DNA of 64,000 nucleotides from Latrodectus hesperus (lineage: Eukaryota > Arthropoda > Arachnida > Araneae > Theridiidae): the NCBI GenBank assembly GCA_037975125.1, contig CM075853.1, forward strand, positions 55,206,091-55,270,090. The letters run 5' to 3'. The position numbers and the translations under genes were made by a program. The first letter of the stretch is position 1, and each line of letters starts with the position of its first letter. This document shows, one piece after another, positions 22,840 through 37,763 of the stretch. Below the pieces are notes generated by a model that was not told where the DNA came from, ran no database searches, and was given only the letters and a program-made list of their open reading frames with translations.

Positions 22840-22950
22840 CTGTTAAGCGAAGACGACAATTTTAAAAAAGGGAATGGTTACTTCTTTGTATTTGAAGCTA
22901 GAAGAGCTCCGGAGAATGTCACATTGTTTAATCTAAATACAATCATTTAA
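22840..22950 (+). CDS. Candidate terminal exon, MAM-domain-like
   Basis: A strong acceptor (TTATTTTTCTGTATTTTCAG, ending 22839) opens a 36-codon frame that stops at 22948-22950, in a locally GC-richer segment. The translation contains DNFKKGNGYFFVFEA followed by RRAP and NVTLF. Spacing and residues resemble the MAM-domain signature (Asp, then G-x-G-Y-Y/F, an aromatic or Val strand, Glu-Ala). MAM domains occur in extracellular receptors, meprins and adhesion proteins. AATAAA-like sequence near 22980 could serve as a polyadenylation signal. There is no partner exon with the Cys- and Trp-containing first half of the domain, and no good donor, so it would have to be a last exon. The domain link is by eye only. 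Confidence 0.27.
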   Translation: MLSEDDNFKKGNGYFFVFEARRAPENVTLFNLNTII

Positions 22951-25900
22951 ATATTTTATTCTATTTTAGTAAATATTAATAAATAAAAATTATGATTTTA
23001 ATCTGCAAGTCAACAAGATCTGAGACATTTGGCATAGGAGGAATTCTTGCCACGTTGACCACCTTTAGTGAGGTACTGTTTTTATATTTTTCCTTGCGCT
23101 ACGGAAGCGCCACCTAGCAGTAGAGTTACTGCATTATTTGAGTTCGTATTGTCAACACCATACGCATCTATTTACATCTGGCCAATTCATATATAATTAG
23201 TGCTTTAAGTTTTCCATCATTCTACCAAATCTCTTACAGTTTGCTTCAATATAAATTCATTCTTTTTAAGAAATAGAAAACCTATTTGGTGTGATTATTT
23301 CATGAACTGTAATCAAAAAAAAAAAAAAAATGTGACAGATATCTTAAAACTTTTTTGTAAGAACTGAGACTTCATAGCAAAATTTTTTTTCTTAAACCTT
23401 GAACTATGTCTTTAAAAATTATAATGCAGCTGCCCTGATTTTTATTGAAAGTTTAATATTAGTTTTAAAGGAAATTTTAACTGTAATTTTGTGTAATTTT
23501 AACGAGGGTAACTGTAAAAATTATTCTCCAAATTTATACATTATTAAGAAATATTACATAGTCTTTAGCACTCAGTTGGACTAAAACAACATTTAAGCAA
23601 TAGAAACTATTCAATTAGTGCTATCTCATTAAAAAATCATCAACATTAAAAATTCTCGACAAATTATAATAATAAAACTTTTTAAAGGTTTTGGAATTTT
23701 ATTGAAGTCAAAAGAGAGGATATCTCTAGAATAAATAAATTAATTTAAAATCGTTAATCGTTAAGAATATACACCAAAAATTTCAATAAACAGTTTTCTT
23801 TCAAATCTATAGATTACATCGTAAGCCAAAATGGATCATTTACCAGTTTTCTTATAAGTAAAAAATAATCAAGTTGACCAATGAAATAAAGTCGAAAATC
23901 TATTATGCTCTGAAGTGTTAATTGATAACAATTTAAAGCCTAAGAGGTCAAAGCGAATCCAACGTTTATGATATTCACATTAAATGATAAATGTGAAAGA
24001 AATGGAAGTTCTTTAATAATGATTAATAAGAAAATAAACAGTGAACTTTAGTAAGAATAAAGTTCCCAGAACAGAACAATCTGTCAGATACCATCGTCCT
24101 AAGCATCGTAGATTAAAAAGCAAGAAGATTAATGTAAGAATCATTTCACAAGTTTAGAGAGCAAGAAAATGAGTTCTGTTAAAAGTTGAGCTCTGAAATT
24201 GGCATTAGGTTAAAAATAAATAAAATTAATAAAAATAATGTATTATTTAAAAATAGTTTTGCATAAAGTTTTTTAGTGTTGTAAACTATCTTTGAATAAA
24301 ATCTGCACTACTTAAAAATCAACTCGGAATTTATTTAAGAAACGGATTCAAGGTAGATTTAATGAAAATCATAGACTAATAAAAATTTTTTAATGCCAAG
24401 TTATAATTTTAGATAGAATTAAATCAAAACTTTTCCTATAAAATTAGAGAATTTACCAGAATTTATTTTAATTTGTAATACATTTTTATTTCGCTATTAT
24501 TAGCTCATATTTAATTCGATTTTCTCATCTCTCAATGCCAGTCATTATATTTTTTCCATACTTTCTCTAAAACTGAAAATAAAATTTATTCGTTAAAAAA
24601 TAGTCCAGGTCCAAACTTATGTAGAATTCGGTATAAATAAGTGGTTTTTTGGTTATTTTTATAGGTGTACGCGGTCAATTTTCTCACATGGTGATAGAAT
24701 CTGGTGTGTATTTCATTATAGTTTACGTATACAATAAATAGGGCTCTGCTATTTGTCTTCTTAAAGTTCAATTTTAATCCTAATAAAAGGTTAACTTGTC
24801 TACAGATCCTTAGTAAAATTACAAAGATTTAGTATATAATGAATACATTTTTACCTTGGTTTTTGCCTCTTAATGTTCTTTATAAATTTAATGTGAAATT
24901 TTTTATATCAAGATTAATGATGCAGCATATAACTCTCTTTTTAGCTAATTAAAAAAATATTCTTTTTTCAATACATAACCCAATAAATATTATTTTAAAT
25001 TTGGTTCAACTATTAGCAAATTTGTAAAAATAATATTTCCGCAAACACAATTTTACACGAAAATTTATTTCATGATGTACTGTATCACATAATATAATTG
25101 TATATGAGGAAATAGTAAACTCTGCAAATATTAGCAGCCTGATAACCGTGTATACTATCATTTAGTTTTCCTGATTCAAAACAAATATATATCACCAAAT
25201 AAAGAAGGTATACTTTTTAAGTTCATAAAAAAATGAGGGATTATTTAAAGAAATCAAATTAGTCAGTTTTTCTACAACATTTCAATCATAATTCATTTGT
25301 TTTTTTTTTTGGTTTGAAACACACACATAAATGTATTTTAGTCTCCTTAGGGCAGAATGGTTTCGTTAGAGTTAACAAATTATTGATAACTCTGAAGCTT
25401 GGTGATTGATTATGACTGCGGCCAAGCTGATTTCATAAATGTGAATCTGGCAGGATTGCTGTAATGTTGTGCGGCAACAGGAGTGACATATTACGAATAA
25501 ATGTTCTTTCTGAACATAATTCATTCTAGTATTCTTTTATTAATGTGTGCAATCAGTAAAGGGTAGCCCTTTATAATTGTTGGCGAAGAAGAAAATCATG
25601 TTCAGGGAGCGTAAAAATAAAAATTGGGTGTGGTTACCTGATTAAGGAAATATTTATTTATCAATTTAAAGTAGTTCTTTTAATTAACTAATATGCAAGA
25701 TCACCGTAGCATTATTTATACAAATCAAATTAGTATTAAATGATAAAAGCAATCAAATAAAGTCATAAATAGTTTAAATGGTTTTATGTATTTCAATAAT
25801 TAAAACAAATTTTTGATAACTTTATAAATTGTTTTCTATGTTCTTGAAGAAGAAATAGTATACCCAACCATTCATTACTAACTAAATTAACTTTTTAAAA

Positions 25901-28900
25901 TTTCTATTCACGCAATAATTGTTAAAATAATTTTATAAAAATGGAATTATGTCTACAAGGAAAATTCTTTAATTTAATTTTGCGAAAAAATGCATACAAA
26001 TTATAGGTTCAAGGATTTTTAGAAATTTTCTTATAGGAATTCAGGTAAAAAATGATACGGTAACTTAATATTATAAGAAAATCTAAATTAAAAAAATATT
26101 TTGGTGGAAATATTTCTTTAATTAAAATCACAAATTAAAAAAAAAGTTATTTGCTATCATTACAGAAGAAAAATATATCGTAAAAAGTTAGACGTAGGAA
26201 AATTAAAATTAACAGTAAATGATAGTGAGATTAAAAAAAAAGTTCCATAAATTACACACTTCATGTCATTTTTTCTCCATTAATTATTTTTGTATGTTCA
26301 ACATGCGTAATAACATATGTAAATTTTTATTGAAAATATCAATTAGTCTTTGATTTCTTTCTTGATTGATTATTCTTATATTTTATAATCATTTTATTAG
26401 CTAAAGGAAAATACAAAATTGTATACTATATAAACCTAAAAATTTACATTTAAGAAAGCATTTAAATTGATATCTTTAAAAAAATTAATAGCTGTTGATA
26501 AAATTTAGAAAACTATTTCCTGTGTAATATTCAGAATATTTTAAAAATAAATAACTTCAAATTATTGATTAATGTGCCTGAAAATAATCAAATAAACGAC
26601 AAATACTTTGCTTAGTTTCGTGACACTTATAACATTGTAATAAAATGCTAAAACCATCTTAAACTTTCCTAAATTCCATTTGATTCCAAAAATCTTACTT
26701 TCTTTCCAAACAAATCAATTCTAAAGGTATTTTACGGAAAGCGATTCTTTTACAAGGAAAGTGGTGACAAGAATTTCTTTGAAAATATTCTGATTAGCTT
26801 TCAATCATTAAACTTTTGAAGGTTTGGGTTTCGAGATTACAATCCATCTACTTCTACATTCATATATTCTAGAGCACTTTGAGCCAAGACGAGCTGGAAA
26901 TAAGGGCCTAAGGTAAATGGCTAAGGTAGCCATAAAATGGAAAGCAAGAAGGGTTTGGGCAGATGAGGCAGGAAGGAAGATATTTTCCAAGAGGAAAACT
27001 TTTCCAAGAAGTATAAAAAAGTTGTAGACCAAAATCACCAGAGTCATAAGCATCCGTCATCAAATTATTCAGCAGATTTCGCCTATCCTGTATAATTTTG
27101 CCACTTAGATAGGAGGAAATATTTCGCAGAATATGAAACTAAGCCTAAGGAGGCTGAAAAGTTAGGTTTTATCATTTTAAATATTTAAACTATAAACATT
27201 TAATTTAAAAATATATATATTATATAATAAACCAAAAAATAAATCATTCAAATAATATCTATTTATTTACGTTCATAAATATATCTTTCTATCCTTGTTG
27301 TAAATATAGACACGCATATGAAAGTAAGACTCATTTAATAGTTAGCATTTAATAGAAAGCAACATTTTAATTATAGTTTAAGCAGTTTTTAGATGCATAG
27401 CAAATTTAATCAATAAATTCTTATGACAGAAAAGTGTATGAATAAAAGCAAACTGAAATAATTGTTGTATTTCAGCTTAAATATATTTTTAGACGTAACA
27501 AATCTAATCTATAAATTCTGTTAAGTACTGGAATAACAGCAAAAAGAAATAATTACTGTGTAACCACAAATATAACTATTATTAAGTAAAGATATTAAAA
27601 TATCTTTCTTGTATTACTATTAGTTGGATAGGAGAATTAAATAATTTCTAAGTTTATGGTAATTTTTTTTCTAATTAGAATAACAGAATCCTTGCTCTTG
27701 TAGTTTTTGATGACATTAAATGTAAACACAAAAAATTATGCTGAAAATGATAATCGATTTCTTCTTAATTGATGAAATTAGTGCGCAAATGCAATATAAG
27801 AATTACATATTCCATGTGTTTGTTATAAAATATTTATTACTGCTTAGATATAATATTCTTTTGCACAAACTCATGTAAACTCTGTATATATGTTTAAAAG
27901 TACATAAAAAGCCTAAAATCGCTGCTATTTGACTTTACTTTTATAGTTTATCAGAAATTTTATGATGTAGAAAATTTCAATTCGCAATATTATGAGCACA
28001 TTGATAAAATCTTGTTTCTATGAGAGATATGATCAGAGATATTTAAGTTATCATCTTAGTCGAACTATTTGAATTAATTGGCAAACAAAATGTTAGAATA
28101 AGTGTGCAATAAGGTAAATTAATAACAAATAAATCATGATGATTTTTTACTAATATTGCAGCGCAAAGTAGGAAATCTATGGTCGACGTGTGGTGGTCGT
28201 GGAATGCTTTGGTCGACGTGGATTGCTTAGTAGAGTGTTGACTGTGTATCCAGTTGTTCTTGATACTCAAAACACTGGAAAATTTAATTAAATATACAAA
28301 TAACTGTTTTTCAATTTTCTGGATAATTACAAACTTTTCTTAAACATGTAAATTAGATACTTGTTGAATGTTCCCCGATTTAATAAAAACTGAGTCCCCC
28401 CAATTATGGCCAAGTTATGATTTTATCATTCCTGTACTTTTGAAAGCTTAACTTTACTAATTGTTTAGTTCATTGGATTTTCGTATTTTTACGGTTAGCT
28501 ATTAAGTTTATTTAACAATTTGTGTTACTATATTACTAAATTGTTCGAGCAGCAACTCCGAAAACAAATTATAAAGATAAAAGTATGCAACCATATAAAT
28601 GAGGGATATATTTCTTGCTCTATTTATTGTGATACAATCTTTAAGACTTTTGGGATTGTGTTTCTGTTTGTTATGCTATGAGCTTCCTTCTTATAATATA
28701 ATTTTTTTATTTATCGTATCATACTTGCTTGATAAACTCTAATATTTTTATGTTTTTTTGTTAACGTGATCATGAATGTATAAAATTTTATGCTAAATTG
28801 ATCATATGCGGTGAAAATAAGTAACGAATATAATTTTTTAAAAAGTAAACACTAATATCTTATTAGATATTGATCGTATCTTATCGTTAAAACTAACATT

Positions 28901-31019
28901 ATCAGAATATTATTAGTCACTTATTGTTACCATAAAGAAATTAATATCAATAGCTTTGATTAAGTTTATTGATAAACACTACAAAACAATAATCAGATAA
29001 CATTTTTGGTGTATAAATAGTAATATTTTTGATTTTTTTTAAAAATGGGTACATGATTAATCATTAACTTAAAAGAAATTAAAATATTAATACTTATATC
29101 AAATATTTGAAATATGTTAAAAAAATTCAGTAAAGCACTATCCACAGTAAAAGATTTGTGATACTATAATATCAATATAATAAAGTGTAATAACAATAAA
29201 ACGAGTTCAATGAATAATAATAACAATAGAAGGTCATAATAAAAGGTAATTACAGCAATAAAATAAGTGCAATAAAGTTATAACTTAAAATGGAACTCTG
29301 ATTTATATATTGACTTATTTATTGAACACCCTGAATTTGCTTTAGAATTTTCTTGAAATTAAACTATAGCTAAATATAAAGCCTCAAACTGTATTTTATT
29401 CTCCTGGTGTTCTCAAAATTCAAATGTATTTTTTCAATCGTGGTAAAATGGTAACTGTTTCTATGAAGTTTTATTTTAAAATCATCCTATCGAAGAATGC
29501 GCATAAAAGCAACCATAAATTATGCTTCATTTCTTTTTACATGATTTCGCATCTCGCGGCTAGAAAAAGGGAAAGTGACGAGCATGAAGGAGACATAAGC
29601 CCCTTTGACTCACAATGACAACAACGTCCTTCTCAGCTAAATTGGCAAAGGACTTGTGAGATGCGAGACTAGAAAAAAAATTGTCATGGTTTTAAACTTT
29701 TAGCTCGGTAGATTGAATTGGAAATGTCGAGAAAGAGGAACATTCTTTCGAAGTTATTGTGCATTTGTATTTGAAAGAAGACTACATTGTCAAGAGAGAG
29801 AGAGAGGGAGAGAAACAAATTCTGGGAAACTTAAATAGAAACTGCTCGTTTAAAAGTTAGTTTCTGAGAGACACGTGCTTTTATGTCTTGCTCCTCTAGC
29901 GAATAAAAATAAAAGGGACGCAAGCAAAGTACAGTGGAAATAACATGTTCATGACTTTCGAGAAAATATTTAAATATTTTATAGAACTTTGTTGAATGCT
30001 ATTCAAGTATATGATTTCATATTTTCAAGGTACTGAATGCTTGCTAAGCATTTTTGATGTACTTTGGAAAAAATATTTTAGGCTTCCAAACTGTATTTTC
30101 CATTTGCAAAAGAAAATATACCATTCCCTTTGTAAGCGACAAAAATAGTGTCTGACTAAGCATTTACAGATTTTATATTTTTAGGCACTTTATGTTGAGG
30201 GAATGAAAAGCAAAATCACATGTATTAAAATGTGGGCATAAGAAATGAATATCAATTAACAATTAAATCTCCAGAAACTTATAAAATAAATACTCCATTT
30301 AAGAAATACGTGCTTGAAAATTCCTTGATTAACTATATTGTAGGAAATGTTGTACTTTATTTTTGTTAATAATTGAAATGAACTAATTTTTACTAATAAG
30401 ATGCTAATATTACATACTTTAATATGCATACAACTACTTCTGAAACTATAATAGTTAAAAATAACAAAAAGCCTGAAAATTACAGAGAGAATTAATATGC
30501 GTGCCGAGATAAAAGTAAATACAGATGTAAACTAATATGCAAGAAAATGCAAACCCCATTTTTTGAAAATCATTAAGAAAAAGTGTGGCTGAAATACATG
30601 TATATTCTTGATTATTTTTTATTGGCTCAGTAGTCATAAGTGGTTCCTTGTCTTTTCCAGGAATTTACCTAAGTAAGCTGCTTTGCAAGCCCTTACTCTT
30701 AAAATAAAAGTTTTTTAAATACAGTTAATCCATCTTAGAGTGAGTTTCACTTTTTCCCCTCCATAGTTTTTGACAAAAATAGTTTATTTTAAATACAGGA
30801 GTTTCGACCATTTCTAATAGATAAACAATTTATTCAATGTTTCCTATTCAGGTTTTTTATTAACTTTAACATTCAGATCTGGACATTTTTCTCCAAGAAC
30901 TGTTGATCAAAAATGGTTAGTAAGAATTTTCTTTTTATCACCCCAAAGTTTTCCCGTGGAATAAATTTAAGCATTGTATTTTTAATTTATACATTAGAAC
31001 AAATTATGTGAAAAGGTTA
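22951..31019. other. Long AT-rich stretch with small GC-richer islands
   Basis: About 8 kb without a supported gene. GC-richer patches lie at 23030-23180 (with hairpin GCGCT-acgga-AGCGC and the motif GCGCCACCTAGCAG), 25380-25480, 26750-27150, 28150-28270 (GGTCGACGTG twice) and 29530-29960 (with a short GA repeat near 29795). A 16-base A run is at 23315-23330. None shows a recognisable domain between splice sites. If the minus-strand kinesin gene continues this way, some could hide its later exons. Confidence 0.4.
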
Positions 31020-31230
<211 letters not shown>

Positions 31231-32149
31231 TGTATTCAATAAATAATACTTAATTAAAGGTAAAATAATGTCTCATGAGAAAAATGTATTTATATTTGAC
31301 GTACTGAATGAGTTAAAAAATATACGCTTAACATAATTTTAATAGTAAACAAGAAATTTAAAACAAGATAATTGTTAAGATTTGGTGCGTATTTTAGACA
31401 AAAATATGTCAACCCTTATCAATAACTTAACCGTATTTTTAAGGGTTGTATCAATTTTGAAAGAATTTTTACTGTCCAATTTTAAAAAAATGCTTATGAA
31501 ATTAAGTTAAATTTATTTTTGATTTAAGTGAAATTTCATGAATTTCATTTTCACTATTATTTTTCTTATTTTTTATAATTTTTAATAAATATTATGGACG
31601 CGCATCGTAAAATATCATTTCACAAGAGGCTTTTATTGTTTTTACTGTTTTATTTTCATAATAATATCTATGTTAAAGATTATCCGAGGCTTGCTGATAA
31701 AGCTTCACAATTTTAATCTCGACATTAAATTTATCTATCCAACGAAAAGTGCTAGAATTATAAAAATTGCTTATAATATTTTACGGACAATATTTACAAA
31801 ATAATAGGTTAGTTATATGGATAAAAAGAACAGCTGGTGTTCAATGATTTCAGTATTAATTGAATACAGTTAAACAATAATATGTGTTCCAAGTAAAATA
31901 CGTTCATTTATTTTGATGAAACATTGGTCCCAAATTTTAAAAATGAAATGATTGTTGAAAACTTATTATTAATAAAACAGTATCTTCTCAAAAGGAGGGC
32001 ACAACTTAAATGTTATATTTCAAGTCTTAGTTCTCAAAAATCCAATTTTTAATTCATTATGATATTAGTTGAATTTAACTCCCAAAACAAAGATCCAAAT
32101 AGCTTATTTTCTTTCAATGAGTTGAAGAATTTTAAATATTTAAGTCGCT
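31231..32149. other. AT-rich non-coding stretch
   Basis: Nothing recognised. Confidence 0.5.
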
Positions 32150-32480
32150 GAAGCTCACTATGAAGAAAAATTGCCTTTCCAAGTCACTTTCGTTTCGTCC
32201 AGGGAAGTAAATCATTGGCGTCGATGACATGGAAGTGACGTGTCATCGGTCAACATTGAAGGGAAGCTCCTGCTGCCAGGATATGGATGACATGAAAGGG
32301 TTTTTGTTTTTGACATGCATTAACCTGGGAGGCGGAAGTGTTTAGGCAATAAAGTATTCTCACCAGGAGCGTGGGAGACTCGGAAAGGAAAATTGATATC
32401 AGAAATGCCGGGGAAGTGACTCGAATGGAAAAGTAGATCCCCGAAAGGATTATATCTGATGACTCATCAGTGCTATCGTA
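32150..32480. promoter_or_regulatory. GC-richer non-coding island with CRE/AP-1-like motifs
   Basis: A 330-bp block clearly less AT-rich than its surroundings, with stops in all frames read. It carries TGACGTGTCATC (CRE-like, and part of the inverted pair GATGACA/TGTCATC), GATGACATG repeats and TGACTCATCA (perfect AP-1/CRE-type core). It lies about 2.6 kb beyond the last kinesin exon seen, on that gene's 3' or intronic side, so an intronic enhancer is possible. An old transposon remnant is an equally valid explanation. Confidence 0.25.
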
Positions 32481-32652
32481 ACTCTATGTTAATTTGGGAT
32501 ATTAAATACACTTTCTCGAATAAATCTGCCCAAATTTAATGAAAATATATTTAGTATGGTAAATATTTCGTAAAATACTGCAAGTTGTGATACAAAGTTA
32601 AAAATAAGCTACTCTAGAAACAGAATAATTTTCTTAATTATAAAGATAAGAA

Positions 32653-35076
<2,424 letters not shown>

Positions 35077-35170
35077 CAAGTTTGGAATGTCCATAAACAA
35101 ACAGGCATCCGTCGGTCCCCCCAACAACTGCTTGGATTACTTCAGGTAAGGAACTTGAGCACACTTCGGC
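35077..35170 (-). CDS. KIF26: KIF26/VAB-8-type kinesin, motor-domain exon (P-loop)
   Basis: Exon of 94 bp (31 codons plus one base) on the minus strand. It is bounded by acceptor GCATATTTTACAG (last base 35171) and donor G|GTGAGA (from 35076). It encodes [15 protein letters not shown], then [16 protein letters not shown], which is motor helix 1, the following strand and the P-loop. Conventional kinesins have GxxSSGKT there. Here it reads GHSKLG with the next residue in the following exon, the divergent P-loop that marks the KIF26 (kinesin-11) family, whose motors are reported to bind microtubules with little or no ATPase. In animals this family acts in cell migration and neuronal development (VAB-8 in C. 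elegans, KIF26A/B in vertebrates). It joins the exon at 37566-37763 in phase 0, giving DDTQ-AEVC as expected. It ends in phase 1 inside the P-loop. Confidence 0.9.
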
Positions 35171-37565
35171 CTGTAAAATATGCAATTAAGAGTCAAAAAA
35201 TTAAAATATTTAGTCTGCACATGATGTGCCTTAACAACAATAACATTTGCCATTTTTGTAAACTGAATTTGAAATTTCTCAAACAAGTATCAAAATTTGT
35301 TTCTATAAGAAGTATTTACATTTACAATTAGAAAAAATAAATAATGCAAATGAATTATTTTAAAAAGTAGCTTTTATTAAAAAATAGAATAATATAAACA
35401 AAATTTGGACATTAATGTTATATGATTTTAGCAGAAATGTATTTTGTGATACAAGTTAATATGAAAGATAAAGCACTCAAATACATACACAATTTTAAGT
35501 GCATGAATTCTGAAGAAAACTTTAGAAACTTCACACATTTTCTCGTTTTCAAATGCACTTAAAATATCATGAAACATTTTAAAACTAAATGTTAACAAAA
35601 AGAGTTTTGAAAAAATTTAATTCCATATGAATCACATTAAAAACTACATTTGGCACCTTAAACAAATACCTTGCTGATTATCATGACAATTAATATTATA
35701 ACAAAACACATAATTTGTAATATTATCTTATTTATTCATTATATTATATTACTTTGTTATGAGATATGAGTAAATGCAAAAATTTAGTGTATAGTCAATG
35801 TTTACTTCTTTCTGAAAATTTCGAAAAAAACTCTCGGCTAGAATATTATAATATTGCATATTAAAAATATTATAAAAATATGAAATTATACGATTTTCAT
35901 AATCATTTTATAAGTAAGAATAATTTTTAGATTAATTTTTGTAAGCATTTAAAGGCAATTGATTAATTTATCCAATTAGGTTTATAAAAAATGGCTTTCT
36001 CATAATTTTTCATTTCATAGTTTCTTTATTTCAGTTAATAATTATTATTTAATAAATTTTAATCTCTGTATTTATTATTCTAATACAAAAGAATCGGAAA
36101 GAGTTATAAAATTCAGAAAATTAAAGAAATATTTAATAATTGGGTTTGGATTTGAAAGAACTGTTTTGTGAAGGAATATATTAATTCTTAGATTATATTT
36201 AAAATATATCTAATATATGCAGCAAAACATAGCAGTTATAGTATAAATTTAATAGTAAATCACACACTATAAATAACACTTTCAGGTGAAAGCTAACGAT
36301 CATTTCCTTTATTATATGCATATAAATTTTATCGTGAATCTATTGCTAAACTGCCTTCCCCATTTAATTTTTGACAGAAATTTAAAAAAAAAAGTTTGGA
36401 AAAGAATATTTTAAAATTGATTTTTCAATCAGTGGTTTCATTTAATATTTATATGTACATTAATCGCAACTGCAATTGCTTATTTTTCAATAGATAGTTT
36501 AAATTTATTATAGGAAAACTACATTTATTTTTTGTGATAATTTTATCCCCTGTTTTCTAAGAAATATATTTGTTATTATGCTATTTATTTTTTCAACATA
36601 TTTATTTTATTAGCATTTCTAGAAAAATTGAACAAATGTTTAATAAAATAAAAGCATAAATTTGTAATTATATTAAAATTAAAAAAAATTGCAGACATCA
36701 ACAATCTTATACTATAATATATTAGCACTTTAAAAAGATTGCGTTAGTCTTAAATTTACTTAAAAAATAAATTTGTGTATTAAATAGCCTTTTGTTAGAT
36801 AAATTTGTGTTTATTTTATGCAACAAATGTAGTCCTTGTTTATAAAATTATTTTATATTATAGAAATTTTTATACATTAAAATGATATTCAAATATTTAA
36901 AATTGAAAAGTTTGTCTTTTTATACATATGTTTTCTACTGCAAAAAGTGCTAGGGTTTTTCAGTATCAGGTAACTACAATCAATTATTGGTTTTTAAAAT
37001 TTCTTACCTTAAAAATCATTACGTGTAAGATATAAAATAATATATCTATGAATAAAGGAATATATGTTAAATTTTTTTTCATTTAATGTTGAAAGGGGAA
37101 CTTTCGAAAGGAAGCAAAAGTGCAGTGTGTAATTAAATTCTTATCATATTTGCAGAGATTTCATAACATTATTGGCATTTAATCAAAATAAAATATTTGA
37201 TTTAATCTTTTAAAAATATCACGTGGGATAAAATTTTGGTGTTTTCGCCCATAGAAAAATATGAAGAAATCATCGTGATTCTCTCATTTAATTCAATGTA
37301 GTAGAAGATTCTCCTTTAAGTAACTAAAAACATTCAATGTCCAATGCAACACTAATCTAACCTAAAGTACTGAACCATTTTTTTATTAAACTTCATCAAA
37401 GTTACTTCTTCTAAGAAGTTACAAAAACATAAAAAACACTGAATTTAACTGTACTCGGATAAGGCATTAAGAACTGTTAGCAAAGTTTTAAAATATATGG
37501 AAAAGCTTGGTTGCATATAAGGTTCTCCCGTGCTTTGAAAAGTTCATAAATTTGCATATACTCAC
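35171..37565 (-). other. Intron of the kinesin gene
   Basis: 2395 bp between the two recognised motor exons. It starts GTGAGTAT and ends TTTTACAG on the minus strand, phase 0. It is AT-rich with no repeat or nested gene recognised. A short less AT-rich patch around 37080-37130 has no frame of interest. Confidence 0.85.
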
Positions 37566-37763
37566 TTGTGTGTCATCCGGAGAGAATATCGCATCAAAAG
37601 CAAACATTTTAGGAGCAGAGACACCAGTCCTTCGATCAGCCGGTGAGGATTGACCACTTGTTGACAAATCATACACTGTTACTTGTTTCTTACGAGCGTC
37701 TACGTTTAGAAAGGAAGAATTAAGTTCTTCGGAATCTCCTTTAATTCGCAGCATTACTTTCAC
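37566..37763 (-). CDS. KIF26: KIF26/VAB-8-type kinesin, first motor-domain exon
   Basis: Exon of 198 bp (66 codons, phase 0 at both ends) on the minus strand, between acceptor TTTCCTAG and donor CAA|GTGAGTAT. It begins VKVMLRIKG, the first strand of the motor. It continues through SSFLNVDARKKQVTVYDL (second strand, a KIF26-type signature), a Ser/Pro/Arg-rich loop, and PKMFAFDAIFSPDDTQ (the F-x-FD-x-VF kinesin motif leading to helix 1). Residue order and spacing match vertebrate KIF26A/B closely, and no other kinesin class fits as well. The Met at codon 4 is internal, so the true start is in an upstream exon at higher coordinates. That exon was not found; a 19-bp microexon candidate is at 38980-38998. 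Function and expression are inferred from the family only. Confidence 0.92.
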
